Shown here in pieces: positions 16,031 to 25,584 of a DNA stretch of 64,000 bases. The stretch lies in the NCBI RefSeq assembly GCF_023554555.1, contig NZ_JAMJWC010000001.1, positions 248,001 to 312,000 of the forward strand, given 5' to 3'. Under the pieces are notes generated by a model. The model had not been told where the DNA came from, did not search any database, and worked only from the letters and a program-made list of their open reading frames with translations. How positions within the stretch are numbered: position 1 is the first letter of the stretch; each line of letters opens with the position of its first letter. The DNA comes from Sphingobacterium sp. lm-10. Its GTDB lineage: Bacteria > Bacteroidota > Bacteroidia > Sphingobacteriales > Sphingobacteriaceae. Position numbers and translations under genes: made by a program.

Positions 16031-16684
16031 TTAACGATGATCAAATTTTTTGGAGATAAAATCTCCACTATATTGGATTAGGATGACCATGATAATGAGT
16101 AGGACAAGCACGGCATTCATGATTTGTGCATCATAACCAATGTAACCATATTGGTAACCAATTTGGCCTAATCCACCTGCACCAACGGCACCACCCATAG
16201 CAGAATAGCCAACCAATGTGATCAAGGTTACCGTCGCATGATTGATAATAGAGGGTAACGCTTCTGGCAGGAGTACTTTTTTAATGATTTGGAATTGTGT
16301 AGCACCCATAGCGCGAGCGGTTTCTACTAAACCGACCGGCAAATCTATCAAACTATTCTCGATTAGTCGAGCGATAAACGGTGCAGCACCAATACTTAGG
16401 GGTACCAATGCGGCCTTCAAACCGATAGATGTGCCGACGATGCTTCTGGTAAATGGAATCATCCAGACGATGAGGATGATGAAAGGAATGGATCGGGAAA
16501 CATTCACCACAAAAGAAGTGACGTTGTGTGCTGTGCGATTCTCCAGCATACCGCCTTTGCGGGAAGCAAAAAGATAAATGCCGGCGGGAAGTCCGAGGCA
16601 GAAGCCGAAAAAGCAGGAAACAAATGTCATGGCCAGGGTTTCGCCCGTTCCGGCAATTAATAGATTAATAACTTCGGGAGACAT
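16031..16684 (-). CDS. metI: methionine ABC transporter permease
   Basis: A 217-residue inner-membrane permease with five to six hydrophobic helices and the coupling EAA loop 'ETARAMGATQFQIIKKVLLPEALPSI' (about 120-145) that docks with the ATPase. It overlaps the 3' end of metN by 20 bp, a sign of translational coupling, and is followed by metQ after 27 bp. Confidence 0.94.
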   Translation of the reverse strand: MSPEVINLLIAGTGETLAMTFVSCFFGFCLGLPAGIYLFASRKGGMLENRTAHNVTSFVVNVSRSIPFIILIVWMIPFTRSIVGTSIGLKAALVPLSIGAAPFIARLIENSLIDLPVGLVETARAMGATQFQIIKKVLLPEALPSIINHATVTLITLVGYSAMGGAVGAGGLGQIGYQYGYIGYDAQIMNAVLVLLIIMVILIQYSGDFISKKFDHR

Positions 16685-17702
16685 AGCCTATGATTTCGGT
16701 GTTAAAATAATGTGTTGCGCAAAATGAAAGGGCTTCTTCTAATTGATCCCCGGAAAGGCGCAGTACGGATGAACTGATTTTCAGTTCTCCGATGGTTTCA
16801 ATCCGTGCTTCAATAATGGCAACAGCTAAAGAGAATCTGTTTTGTAGTGCCGAAAAAGAATAATCGGTATTGTCGCGAGTCTGTATTCGTACGATTAGAT
16901 CGTCTGTATCCGTCGTTTTATCTACATGTATATGCGGCTGATAGGCGATGGGTAAGTCTGCCTGAACGGCAGAAGCTACGAATGCAGCCGTATGCCCATG
17001 CTCAGGGGCACCAAAAATCTGAGATCGGTCGCCTAATTCTATGATCTTCCCGTCCTTCACCACAGCCACACGATCGCAAATCGCTTTCACGACATGAATC
17101 TCATGCGTGATCAGTACGATCGTAATTTGCAGTTTTGCATTAATCGTCTGTAAAAGATTGAGGATGGATTTCGTGGTACCTGGATCCAGGGCACTCGTCG
17201 CTTCATCACATAGTAGTAGGGTAGGGTTGTTGGCTAAAGCACGCGCAATAGCTACGCGCTGTTTTTGGCCACCAGAAAGATTGCTAGGATAATCATGCGC
17301 TTTATCAGAAAGTCCCACCAATTCTAATAACTCTGTTACACGGGTTTGAATGTCTTTTCTGGAAGTCTGGCTGAGCTCTAAGGGCAAAGCGATATTATCG
17401 AAAACAGTGCGGGAAGAAAGTAAGTTGAAATGCTGAAAAATCATTCCAATATGCCGTCTTTCTTGTTGCAGTTGGCGCTCACTTAAGCTGGTAAGCTGTT
17501 TGTCTGCTAACCAAATCTCGCCCTTATCTGGCCTTTCCAAGAGATTTAAGCAACGTAAGATCGTGCTTTTTCCGGCTCCGGAACTTCCGATGATACCGAA
17601 AATTTCTCCCTTCTTCACAGAGAAAGATACATCATCCAACGCTTGAACTCGTCTCCCTTTACTGGTTGTATATGTTTTGGAAATATGCTTAACGTCAATC
17701 AT
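16665..17702 (-). CDS. metN: methionine ABC transporter ATP-binding protein
   Basis: A 345-residue ABC ATPase from the start MIDVKHISKTY; an in-frame ATG 30 bp upstream (17732) is less likely. The Walker A GSSGAGKST, signature LSGGQKQRV, Walker B LLLCDEATSAL and H-loop LITHEIH are all present. The C-terminal part (about 255-345) is a NIL domain, which in MetN binds methionine and causes trans-inhibition. No SAM riboswitch or MetJ-like site is visible in the short gap to the upstream ggt-like gene, so control may come from further up the operon. Confidence 0.95.
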   Translation of the reverse strand: MIDVKHISKTYTTSKGRRVQALDDVSFSVKKGEIFGIIGSSGAGKSTILRCLNLLERPDKGEIWLADKQLTSLSERQLQQERRHIGMIFQHFNLLSSRTVFDNIALPLELSQTSRKDIQTRVTELLELVGLSDKAHDYPSNLSGGQKQRVAIARALANNPTLLLCDEATSALDPGTTKSILNLLQTINAKLQITIVLITHEIHVVKAICDRVAVVKDGKIIELGDRSQIFGAPEHGHTAAFVASAVQADLPIAYQPHIHVDKTTDTDDLIVRIQTRDNTDYSFSALQNRFSLAVAIIEARIETIGELKISSSVLRLSGDQLEEALSFCATHYFNTEIIGYVSRSY

Positions 17703-17779
17703 TCTGGGTACACGCTCTAAAAAGTGTCCCAAAAGTACGTAAAAACAATTTATTTTAGTCTACTGAATTTATAGTTTTT

Positions 17780-19732
17780 CTACCACGCAATGCCATAATC
17801 TTCTCCGTGGTTACTACTTCCGCCCCAAAGTGTGCCATGTTTTTCATCAAAATAAATCGCATTGATTGGGCCGCTATTGCGTTCACCAAATTGAATGGAG
17901 TAGCCCATAGACTCCAATTGCTTCACCACATCGGCAGGAGTACGTTTATCTAAAAGTAGGCTACCCGGTCTTGGTTTGCGATCGTCTAGCTTCGTGCCGC
18001 CCAACGATAGCCATAGCTGGTTGCTATTGATGTTTGCCGCTTCTGCTGCTTGCTGTGGCGTCATACCAAATTCGACCACATTCAAAAAGAATTGTAATAA
18101 GTTTTGATCCTGCGTGTCGCCACCCTGCACGGCAAAAGATAAGAAGGGTTTACCCTCTTTCAGCGCCATAGCTGGTGTTAGTGTTACCCGTGGACGCTTA
18201 CCCGGTTCTACCACGTTAAACGGACTTACCAGAGAATCGAGTACAAAACTTTGCAAGCGCTGGCTCATGCCCACGCCCGTATGGCCGGCAATGAACGCTG
18301 GTAGCCAGCCGCCGCTAGGCGTAATTGAAACCACCCAACCTTCGGCATCTGCTGCCTCAATACTGGTAGTGCCCCGAAGCAAACGATCCATATATAAGCT
18401 ATCCGTGTTTGTTTGATAAGCGGTGGCATCGTGTTTCGGTACGAAATCACCCTGCTCACCTGCTGTTGTATCCGTTAGTTTAAGGCGTTCTTTTAATAAA
18501 TTGGTATAAGGATTTGTACGATTTTCATAAGGATAGGGATCTCCAGGTTGTACCAATGGATCGTTTTTCTCTGGATCTATACTCGCGGCTCTTGCAGTTC
18601 CGTAATCGTCGCTCAGTAAACCATCAATGGGCGTTTTCGGTTGGAATGCGGGATCTCCATAATAAAAATCGCGATCTGCAAAGGCTAGATTCATCGCTTG
18701 ATATACGGTATGTATATAAGGGGCAGAATTGTACCCCATCCCTTTAAGATCAAACTGTTTTAGAATATTCAATGCTTGCAGCATCGCTGGCCCTTGTGTC
18801 CAGGATTGCAATTTGTAGACATCAATCCCCTTATAATTTATTTGTAAGGGTTTCTCCTCTATAGGATGCCAGTTGGCCAAGTCTTCCATCGTGATGAGCC
18901 CACCATGCTCCTGACTACCGCGAACAAACTCTGCTGCGATATCTCCGGTATAGAAGCGGTCGTGCGCTGCCATAATGGCTTCCTCGCGGCTCTTTCCAGC
19001 CGCCAGCGCATTTTGTTCGGCTTCTACCATTTTCTCCAATGTCTGAAGCAAGTCTTTTTGCACAAAAATTTCTCCTGCTTCAGGTGCTTCCCGGTCTTCT
19101 CCTTCGTGTACCAGAAAAACGGCTTTGCTGTAAGGCCATTCTTTGATGCGTGCTTTGCCGCGCTCGATGCTATTGGCAGTCTGCGCCTCTATCGGATAGC
19201 CTGCAGCCATTTGCATAGAAGGTTGTAGTACTTCCTTCAGACTTTTAGTGCCATACTTAGCCAGCATATAACATATGCCACCTGGTGTGCCTGGCGTTAC
19301 GGCTGCCAACGGGCCAAATTCTGGCGGAAACTCATATCCGCGAGATTTAAAAAAGTCAACTGTCGCTCCGGTAGGAGCCACGCCTAATGCATTAATTGCC
19401 AGTACTTTTTTGAGCTTCGGATGGTAAATTAGCGCTTGTGTTTCGCCTCCCCAGCTGAGCACATCCCACATGGTACAGGTAGCGCCCAACATGGCACAGG
19501 CAGCATCTACGGCATTTCCTCCTTGCTGAAATAATTGTGCTCCCGCTGTCGCGGCTAAAGGTTTGCCGGTAATCGCCATCCAGTTTTTGCCATGTAATGG
19601 TGGCTTTTGCGTTTGCTGCGCAAAGGCAAACGAACCACTGATGAAAAAAAGGGCGGATAAGATAGGGCGTGTTTGAGAAAATATGCTTCTAAAGGAGATT
19701 TGCATCTTGTTAGTCGTTTTTTGGAGATGCAA
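17780..19732 (-). CDS. secreted gamma-glutamyltransferase-family protein
   Basis: A 650-residue N-terminal-nucleophile hydrolase family protein with a signal peptide (hydrophobic to about residue 38; a start at 19705 is also possible). Family blocks are present: 'GGNAVDAACAM', 'WGGETQALIYHP', 'VTPGTPGG' and the autocleavage/catalytic Thr455-Thr456 in 'GTTSIEAAD', where true GGTs have T-T-H-x-S. The substrate-binding segments after the nucleophile diverge from classical glutathione-cleaving GGT, so it may act on other gamma-glutamyl or acyl amides. It lies in a minus-strand run between nnr and metN with gaps of 51 and 77 bp. Confidence 0.87.
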   Translation of the reverse strand: MHLQKTTNKMQISFRSIFSQTRPILSALFFISGSFAFAQQTQKPPLHGKNWMAITGKPLAATAGAQLFQQGGNAVDAACAMLGATCTMWDVLSWGGETQALIYHPKLKKVLAINALGVAPTGATVDFFKSRGYEFPPEFGPLAAVTPGTPGGICYMLAKYGTKSLKEVLQPSMQMAAGYPIEAQTANSIERGKARIKEWPYSKAVFLVHEGEDREAPEAGEIFVQKDLLQTLEKMVEAEQNALAAGKSREEAIMAAHDRFYTGDIAAEFVRGSQEHGGLITMEDLANWHPIEEKPLQINYKGIDVYKLQSWTQGPAMLQALNILKQFDLKGMGYNSAPYIHTVYQAMNLAFADRDFYYGDPAFQPKTPIDGLLSDDYGTARAASIDPEKNDPLVQPGDPYPYENRTNPYTNLLKERLKLTDTTAGEQGDFVPKHDATAYQTNTDSLYMDRLLRGTTSIEAADAEGWVVSITPSGGWLPAFIAGHTGVGMSQRLQSFVLDSLVSPFNVVEPGKRPRVTLTPAMALKEGKPFLSFAVQGGDTQDQNLLQFFLNVVEFGMTPQQAAEAANINSNQLWLSLGGTKLDDRKPRPGSLLLDKRTPADVVKQLESMGYSIQFGERNSGPINAIYFDEKHGTLWGGSSNHGEDYGIAW

Positions 19733-19783
19733 TATATCGATTTTGTCGAGACGAGGAAAACTCTTGAAGTGTATTATCTGTAA

Positions 19784-21319
19784 TTAATGCATTCTGGCGA
19801 CCGGCAAAACTTCATGCCAAGCCAAAGAAATGCCAGCGATGATGTCGGAGGCAATCAGGCTTTTGGGATGTGTCGTATGCGCCGCGAGGTCACCGGCCAG
19901 ACCGTGTACGTAAACTCCGGTAAGGGCAGCATCTTTACTGGAAAATCCCTGCGCCAGTAGCGAAGTGATCATGCCGGCCAATACATCGCCGCTCCCAGCC
20001 GTGGCCATACCCCAGTTGCCGGTAGCATTAAAGTGAATCGTTCCATCTGGTACTACTACGGCTGTATTAGCCCCTTTAATCAATACGACAACTTGGTGTG
20101 CTTGGGCAAATTTTCGTGTTTTTTCCATTTTATCCCAATCATTTTTCCAAGATCCGATCAGCCGTTGCAATTCTTTCGGGTGTGGTGTTAATATACTTCC
20201 GGCAGGCAAGTCCTTGAGACTATTTGGATGTGCGGCTAGCGTGTTGATTGCATCTGCATCTAACACCAGTTTGGGAGGCTTCGGCTTAAGGGATACGTTA
20301 CGTAAAAATCGAAGAAATGCCTGCTCGGTATCCGCGTGCCTGCCCATTCCCATGCCAATTCCTATCGCAGAGTATTGTTCTGTAGCGTCAGGAAAAGTGG
20401 AAAGGTGTTGTAACTCGCTATCCGTTTGCAACATGGCTTCCGGGAAATTTGTTTGGAGAATCGGATGAGCGCAACGGGCGCTGTAAACACTGACCAGGCC
20501 ACAGCCAGTGCGTAGGGCGGCTTTTGCGCTCAAGTGAATAGCACCGATTTTTCCATAGCTGCCGCCGGCAATCAGCACATGACCAAATGTACCCTTATGC
20601 GAAAAGCGACTTGGCATGGAGCATTGTGCTTGAATGGTTTGTAATGTGGTGAAATAATAGGTGCCAGGTGCGGCCGAAAGGGCAGCGGTATCTAATTGTA
20701 TATCCACGACTTTGAATTCTCCAACGTAAGCCGCGTTTTCCGGTTGAAGAAGCGCCAATTTAGGGCATTGCAAGGTGTAGGTATGATTTGCTTTTACGAT
20801 GAACATTCCGTTTTCCGATGGCTGATCCGCATATAATCCGGAAGGAATATCTATCGCCAGGATGGGGCGATTTGAATGATTGATCGCGTCGATTACGGGC
20901 CGCCATTTCTCCGCCAAAGGACGAGAAAGTCCGATACCGTAAAGTGCATCAATCACGACATCTTCCAATTCAAAATCACACGCGATAACGTCGGTAAAAT
21001 AGTTCACTTCAACGCGCGCGTCACGCAGACGTTTTTGGTTTTCGATATTATCAGGGCTGTATTTGTCTGTCTCATATAAGTAGATACGAACCTGTCTTCC
21101 AGAACTGGATAGTAACCGTCCGAGCGCTAAGCCATCGCCACCATTATTCCCAGTACCGCAAAAGATCACAAAAGAAGTTTCAAACGAAGGGAAATCTTTG
21201 GTGATTTGCTGAAACAAGCAATTTGCGGCTCGCTCCATCAGGTCAACAGATCGAATGCCTTGCCGATCTAGGGTAGCCCGATCGGCTGTGCGGATGTCAG
21301 AAGCGGACAAGATTTTCAT
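19784..21319 (-). CDS. nnr: bifunctional NAD(P)H-hydrate epimerase / ADP-dependent dehydratase
   Basis: A 511-residue repair enzyme for hydrated NAD(P)H. The N-terminal YjeF domain (about 1-215, 'CGTGNNGGDGLALGR') epimerises S and R forms; the C-terminal ribokinase-like domain (about 225-505, 'GGSYGKIGAIHLSAKAALRTG' and 'NWGMATAGSGDVLAGMI') dehydrates the S form using ADP. Both catalytic halves look intact. It is the second gene of a minus-strand run, 20 bp after the DUF853 ATPase gene. Confidence 0.95.
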   Translation of the reverse strand: MKILSASDIRTADRATLDRQGIRSVDLMERAANCLFQQITKDFPSFETSFVIFCGTGNNGGDGLALGRLLSSSGRQVRIYLYETDKYSPDNIENQKRLRDARVEVNYFTDVIACDFELEDVVIDALYGIGLSRPLAEKWRPVIDAINHSNRPILAIDIPSGLYADQPSENGMFIVKANHTYTLQCPKLALLQPENAAYVGEFKVVDIQLDTAALSAAPGTYYFTTLQTIQAQCSMPSRFSHKGTFGHVLIAGGSYGKIGAIHLSAKAALRTGCGLVSVYSARCAHPILQTNFPEAMLQTDSELQHLSTFPDATEQYSAIGIGMGMGRHADTEQAFLRFLRNVSLKPKPPKLVLDADAINTLAAHPNSLKDLPAGSILTPHPKELQRLIGSWKNDWDKMEKTRKFAQAHQVVVLIKGANTAVVVPDGTIHFNATGNWGMATAGSGDVLAGMITSLLAQGFSSKDAALTGVYVHGLAGDLAAHTTHPKSLIASDIIAGISLAWHEVLPVARMH

Positions 21320-21339
21320 AGCTACGTCGGAGATAATGT

Positions 21340-22899
21340 TTATTTTCTTTTTTTTAGGAACATGTCTAGTAACCCGTTCGCTATTTTCCCTAATAATTTT
21401 GTTCCTTCTCGTGCCAGCGTTCTGCTTGCAGTAGTTTGCGCTGCTTCTAGCGGAGTTTGTCTTCGCGATCGGGAAGAAGAAGAGTTTTTCGAACCAGCAG
21501 AAGGTTTCGGCAGTGACTTTTCCATTTGCTCACGCGCTAAATCAGCTTCCTGCTTTTGCTGGCGCTCTTTTATAATTTCAGATGCTGTTCGACGCTCAAT
21601 ACGCTCCTGATACTTTCTCGTAGCATCAGATTCTTCCAAAATCCGCGTGTACGTTTCCGCAGATGAGGCTCCCATAATGGCACGTGCGGGTACTAGGTGT
21701 GTCGCTACCACCTCAGTCGGAATACCCTTGTCATTCAACACGGTTATTAATGCTTGTCCAGTTCCCAACGAGGTAAGTATCTTATCAATGGCATAGAAAT
21801 CTGAGGTAGGATAGGTACGGATCGTTTTACGTAGGTTCTCAGCATCATTGGGTGTAAACGCCCTTAAAGCATGCTGTACTCTGTTGCCGAGCTGACCTAA
21901 TACACTCTCTGCGATATCTGTTGCCGCTTGCGTACAAAAGAACACGCCTACCCCTTTGGATCTAATTAGCCTAACAATTTGTTCAATCTGACTGAGGAAA
22001 GCTTTAGATGCACCATTAAATAGTAAATGAGCTTCATCAAAAAAGAAAACTAACTTGGGTTGATCCAGATCACCCACTTCTGGTAATTTTTTAAATAATT
22101 GTGCTAATAGACTTAATAAAAAAGTAGAAAACAAGAGTGGCTGATCCTGTACATCCGCGATATTTAATAACGTGATTACGCCCTTTCCGTCTACTTTTCC
22201 GAAAAGGTCTTGAATATCGAATTCTTTTTCTCCAAATAAATGTGACACACCTTGCTGCTCAATGGCAACTATCTTTCGTAAGATGGCTCCAGAACTCGCG
22301 CTACTGATGCGGCCATAATCGTCTTTTATTTCTGCGGCACCAGCACCATTCGATAAATAAGAAAGTAGCTTTTTTAAGTCATCAAGATCAACAAGAGGCA
22401 AGTCTGTATCTTGTGCATACTTAAATATAGCACTTAGTACGCCGGATTGTGTATCATTGAGATCCAGTATGCGAGCTAATAGCACAGGGCCAAAATCCCC
22501 TACAGTCAGCCGCATAGGGGCACCTAACTTGCCGCTCAAGGAAAAGAGCTCGACTGGAAAAGCCGCTGGTTCAAAAGGAACTCCTACTGCAAGTCCTCTT
22601 TCTAGCAATGCTTCATTCGTCTTTCCAGGTTCAGCAAGTCCCGATAGGTCACCTTTTACATCCAACATAAATACAGGTACGCCTGCATCAGAAAGTTGTT
22701 CAGCTATTAATTGCAAAGTACGTGTTTTTCCTGTTCCTGTAGCCCCTGCAATCAGTCCATGGCGGTTCATCATGCGAAGCGCGAGATTTACTTTTGCTTC
22801 AGTCACAATTTCGCCGTTTAAAATACCAGATCCTAATTGTATAAAAGCACCTTTCGGCTTATAAGATGTGGAGACTTTTTCAATAAATTGCTCTCTCAT
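21340..22899 (-). CDS. DUF853 / HerA-like P-loop ATPase
   Basis: A 519-residue cytosolic ATPase from the start MREQFIEKVS; an upstream ATG at 22950 adds an atypical hydrophobic stretch. Walker A GATGTGKT lies at about residues 51-58 and Walker B LVFFFDEAHLLF at about 285-296, with 'RSKGVGVFFCTQAATDIAESVLGQLGNRVQHALR' typical of the HerA/FtsK-like YjgR group. The C-terminal 100 residues are charged and low in complexity (Lys/Arg/Ser). Members are predicted DNA or protein translocases with no settled role. It heads the nnr/ggt/met run. Confidence 0.88.
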   Translation of the reverse strand: MREQFIEKVSTSYKPKGAFIQLGSGILNGEIVTEAKVNLALRMMNRHGLIAGATGTGKTRTLQLIAEQLSDAGVPVFMLDVKGDLSGLAEPGKTNEALLERGLAVGVPFEPAAFPVELFSLSGKLGAPMRLTVGDFGPVLLARILDLNDTQSGVLSAIFKYAQDTDLPLVDLDDLKKLLSYLSNGAGAAEIKDDYGRISSASSGAILRKIVAIEQQGVSHLFGEKEFDIQDLFGKVDGKGVITLLNIADVQDQPLLFSTFLLSLLAQLFKKLPEVGDLDQPKLVFFFDEAHLLFNGASKAFLSQIEQIVRLIRSKGVGVFFCTQAATDIAESVLGQLGNRVQHALRAFTPNDAENLRKTIRTYPTSDFYAIDKILTSLGTGQALITVLNDKGIPTEVVATHLVPARAIMGASSAETYTRILEESDATRKYQERIERRTASEIIKERQQKQEADLAREQMEKSLPKPSAGSKNSSSSRSRRQTPLEAAQTTASRTLAREGTKLLGKIANGLLDMFLKKRK

Positions 22900-23109
22900 A
22901 GCTAAAATTTTGTTGTCTAAAAATAACAAATTAATCTTCATTAAGTGCACGACTTAGATTGCGATACAGAAATCGATTGTTTTATTAGCGGTGATTGCAA
23001 AGAGAGCCTATAATGGACCGATACGATTTTGTTGGTGATTCGATCAATCTTCCTGTCGCCAATTTTGCAAGGAACAAGGCAAAAGCCGTTTTTCATCGAT
23101 TTTAATGTT

Positions 23110-23117
23110 TACTTTTG
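23110..23117 (+). promoter_or_regulatory. -7 promoter element of rlmB
   Basis: TACTTTTG matches TAnnTTTG and lies 23 bp before the rlmB ATG. The -33 region (around 23087) is weak. Confidence 0.4.
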
Positions 23118-23139
23118 AACTTTTAACAGTAATAAGTGT

Positions 23140-23922
23140 ATGCAGCAATTTCAACGTAGAGAACCTCGTGGCGAGAAAAGAGAGTCGAATCAGATGGTGT
23201 TTGGTATTCGCGCCGTAATGGAAGCGATTGACAGTGGAAAGGAGATAGAATCCCTTTTTATTCAACGAGGACTGAGCGGAGGATTGCTAATGGAATTGAA
23301 GGCATTGCTCAAAGAGCATAACTTGCCATCGCAACAGGTACCTATCGAAAAGTTAAACCGCATTACCGGAAAGAATCATCAGGGTGTAATTGCAGTCATT
23401 TCACCAATTACCTATCAACAGATTGAAGATCTGTTGCCCACGATTTATGAAAAAGGCGAAATTCCTTTGTTGTTGATGTTGGACGGCGTTACTGATGTGC
23501 GTAATATGGGTGCCATCGCACGTACAGCAGAGTGTGCGGGTGTGCATGCGATCATTGTGCCCAAGAAAGGATCGGCAGAGATTAATCCCGATGCCATCAA
23601 GACCTCGGCTGGTGCTTTGTATAAAATCCCGGTTTGTCGCCAGGATTCGTTGGGTAAAGTAGGACGTTTTTTGATTGAGTCGGGAGTGCAGATGGTCGTA
23701 AGTACCGAAAAGACAGAAGACTCGATTCACGATGTAGATTACACAGGTCCAACCTGTGTGGTGATGGGTGCAGAAGATGTCGGTGTATCGGATGATCTGA
23801 TCAGAATATCAGATAAGCTGGCTCGTATTCCGATGTTTGGTGAAATTAAATCCCTGAATGTATCGGTATCTGCGGGTGTGGTAATTTATGAAGCAATTAG
23901 ACAGCGTGCGTTAAAAGCATAA
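23140..23922 (+). CDS. rlmB: 23S rRNA (guanosine-2'-O-)-methyltransferase RlmB
   Basis: A 260-residue SPOUT/TrmH-family methyltransferase. The N-terminal substrate-binding domain (about 20-95) starts 'MVFGIRAVMEAIDSGKEIESLF'. The SAM-binding knot follows with motif 1 'LDGVTDVRNMGAIARTAECAG', motif 2 'VVMGAEDVGVSD' and motif 3 'SLNVSVSAGVVIYEA'. It methylates G2251 (E. coli numbering) in the ribosomal P loop. A close TrmH-type paralogue acting on another guanosine cannot be fully excluded. It is followed after 15 bp by the isoaspartyl peptidase gene. Confidence 0.9.
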   Translation: MQQFQRREPRGEKRESNQMVFGIRAVMEAIDSGKEIESLFIQRGLSGGLLMELKALLKEHNLPSQQVPIEKLNRITGKNHQGVIAVISPITYQQIEDLLPTIYEKGEIPLLLMLDGVTDVRNMGAIARTAECAGVHAIIVPKKGSAEINPDAIKTSAGALYKIPVCRQDSLGKVGRFLIESGVQMVVSTEKTEDSIHDVDYTGPTCVVMGAEDVGVSDDLIRISDKLARIPMFGEIKSLNVSVSAGVVIYEAIRQRALKA

Positions 23923-23937
23923 TTAACTTCTCGCAAA

Positions 23938-24957
23938 ATGATCAAAAAATCTTTGTTTCTGATATTCATGTGTTTTGCGTTGCAGTTCGTTGTGGCGCAA
24001 CAGCGTAATTATGTTATGGCCATTCACGGTGGTGCAGGTACGATTTTGAAGAAAAACTTGACTGACTCTATGGAAGCAGCGTACAAAGATGGACTAAAGC
24101 AAGCCTTGCTGGCTGGATATCGGATCTTACAAGAGGAGGGAGGCACCAGTCTGGATGCAGTAGAAGCTGCAGTAAAGGTCTTGGAAGATAACCCCTTGTT
24201 TAACGCCGGCAAAGGAGCTGTATTTACCAGTGAAGGCAAAAATGAGTTGGATGCCGCTATTATGGATGGTAAGACGTTGAGCGCCGGTGCAGTTGCTGGT
24301 GTAACGAATATAAAAAGTCCGATTCAGGCCGCTCGTGCGGTGATGCAACATTCACCACACGTGATGATGGTAGGAGCGGGTGCGGAGCAATTTGCAAAAG
24401 AGCAGGGTTTGGAGATCGTAGATCCCAGCTATTTTTATACCAAGGAGCGTTGGGACGGGTTGCAAAAAGCCAGAGAGTTGGATTCTTTAGCGACGCAATT
24501 GGATCATGATGCGCAATCAGGTATTCATGAAGTATATAAAGATTATAAATATGGCACGGTGGGTGCGGTAGCTGTTGATCGTGCTGGAAATCTGGCGGCA
24601 GCGACTTCCACAGGTGGCATGACCAATAAGCGTTATGGCCGAGTCGGCGATGCGCCGATCACGGGTGCGGGCAATTATGCGGACAATGCGACTGTGGCAG
24701 TTTCCTGTACGGGATGGGGCGAATTTTTTATCCGATCTGTGGCCGCATATGACGTAGCTGCTCGTGTGCAATACGGTGGATTGTCTATCGCGGATGCAGC
24801 CGCAGCAGTCATTAAAAAGATTGGCGATATGGGTGGAGACGGTGGACTAATCGCCATCAATAAGCAAGGGGAAGTGGCCATGCCATTCAATACGGCCGGT
24901 ATGTATCGCGGTGTCATCAAAGCAGATGGTACAATCGAGGTTGAGATTTATAAATAA
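23938..24957 (+). CDS. isoaspartyl peptidase / L-asparaginase (plant type)
   Basis: A 339-residue N-terminal-nucleophile amidohydrolase with an export signal (residues 1-20). It starts the mature fold at 'YVMAIHGGAGT'. Self-cleavage is expected between Gly206 and Thr207 in 'YKYGTVGAVAVD', freeing Thr207 as nucleophile; 'STGGMTNKRYGRVGDAPITGAGNYAD' forms the substrate pocket. It cleaves isoaspartyl dipeptides and asparagine in the periplasm. It follows rlmB by 15 bp and is followed by a periplasmic thioredoxin-like gene after 56 bp. Confidence 0.93.
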   Translation: MIKKSLFLIFMCFALQFVVAQQRNYVMAIHGGAGTILKKNLTDSMEAAYKDGLKQALLAGYRILQEEGGTSLDAVEAAVKVLEDNPLFNAGKGAVFTSEGKNELDAAIMDGKTLSAGAVAGVTNIKSPIQAARAVMQHSPHVMMVGAGAEQFAKEQGLEIVDPSYFYTKERWDGLQKARELDSLATQLDHDAQSGIHEVYKDYKYGTVGAVAVDRAGNLAAATSTGGMTNKRYGRVGDAPITGAGNYADNATVAVSCTGWGEFFIRSVAAYDVAARVQYGGLSIADAAAAVIKKIGDMGGDGGLIAINKQGEVAMPFNTAGMYRGVIKADGTIEVEIYK

Positions 24958-25013
24958 GAAATTTTAGGTTGCGTCGCTCTGACGTCAGCCAGTTACATTA
25001 AATCACATTTTTC

Positions 25014-25556
25014 ATGAAACAACTATATGTTTTATTATTAATGATGCCGTTGCTGGCCATAGGCCAATCAGGTAAACAGAATGTAGAAAAACCTTCTGGG
25101 GAAAGTGCGTCTCATGCGGTATTTTTAGAAGATTATCAAAAGCTGAATTCTTTTGATGAAGTCCTCGAAAAATTTGCGGGGCGTACCGTGTATATCGATT
25201 TGTGGGCTACCTGGTGTGGCCCTTGCGTTGCGGAGTTTGCTTATAAAGATGGTTTACATGATATTGCTGCCAAGCATGATATTGATATTCTGTATCTTTC
25301 TATGGATCAGGATAAAGACGATCAGAAATGGCAGGAATTTATTCAGAAACACGAATTATCTGGCTATCACATGCGGGCTAATAAAGCATTATATAAAGAT
25401 ATCCAGGCAAAGTTCTCGCGCGAATATCAAGGACGTAAAGCATTTGGGATCCCTTATTACATCATCGCAAAAGATGGTGAAGTGGTACTCAAGCAAGCGC
25501 CAAGACCTAGTGCTGGTGAACTGTTGTACACTGAATTGATCAACTATAAAAATTAA
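25014..25556 (+). CDS. periplasmic thioredoxin-like protein (TlpA family)
   Basis: A 180-residue exported protein (signal peptide to about residue 17). It has a thioredoxin fold with the redox motif Trp67-Cys68-Gly-Pro-Cys71 in 'IDLWATWCGPCVAEF' and the cis-Pro region 'FGIPYYIIAKDG'. Members reduce or transfer disulfides in the periplasm, often in cytochrome c or metal-centre assembly, but the partner cannot be told here. Confidence 0.88.
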   Translation: MKQLYVLLLMMPLLAIGQSGKQNVEKPSGESASHAVFLEDYQKLNSFDEVLEKFAGRTVYIDLWATWCGPCVAEFAYKDGLHDIAAKHDIDILYLSMDQDKDDQKWQEFIQKHELSGYHMRANKALYKDIQAKFSREYQGRKAFGIPYYIIAKDGEVVLKQAPRPSAGELLYTELINYKN

Positions 25557-25584
25557 GATTTTTCGTCGATAACCTACTCGCCGT

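Noticed and set aside
17703..17779. SAM riboswitch in front of metN
   Set aside because: Only 77 bp separate the genes and no riboswitch stem pattern is visible.
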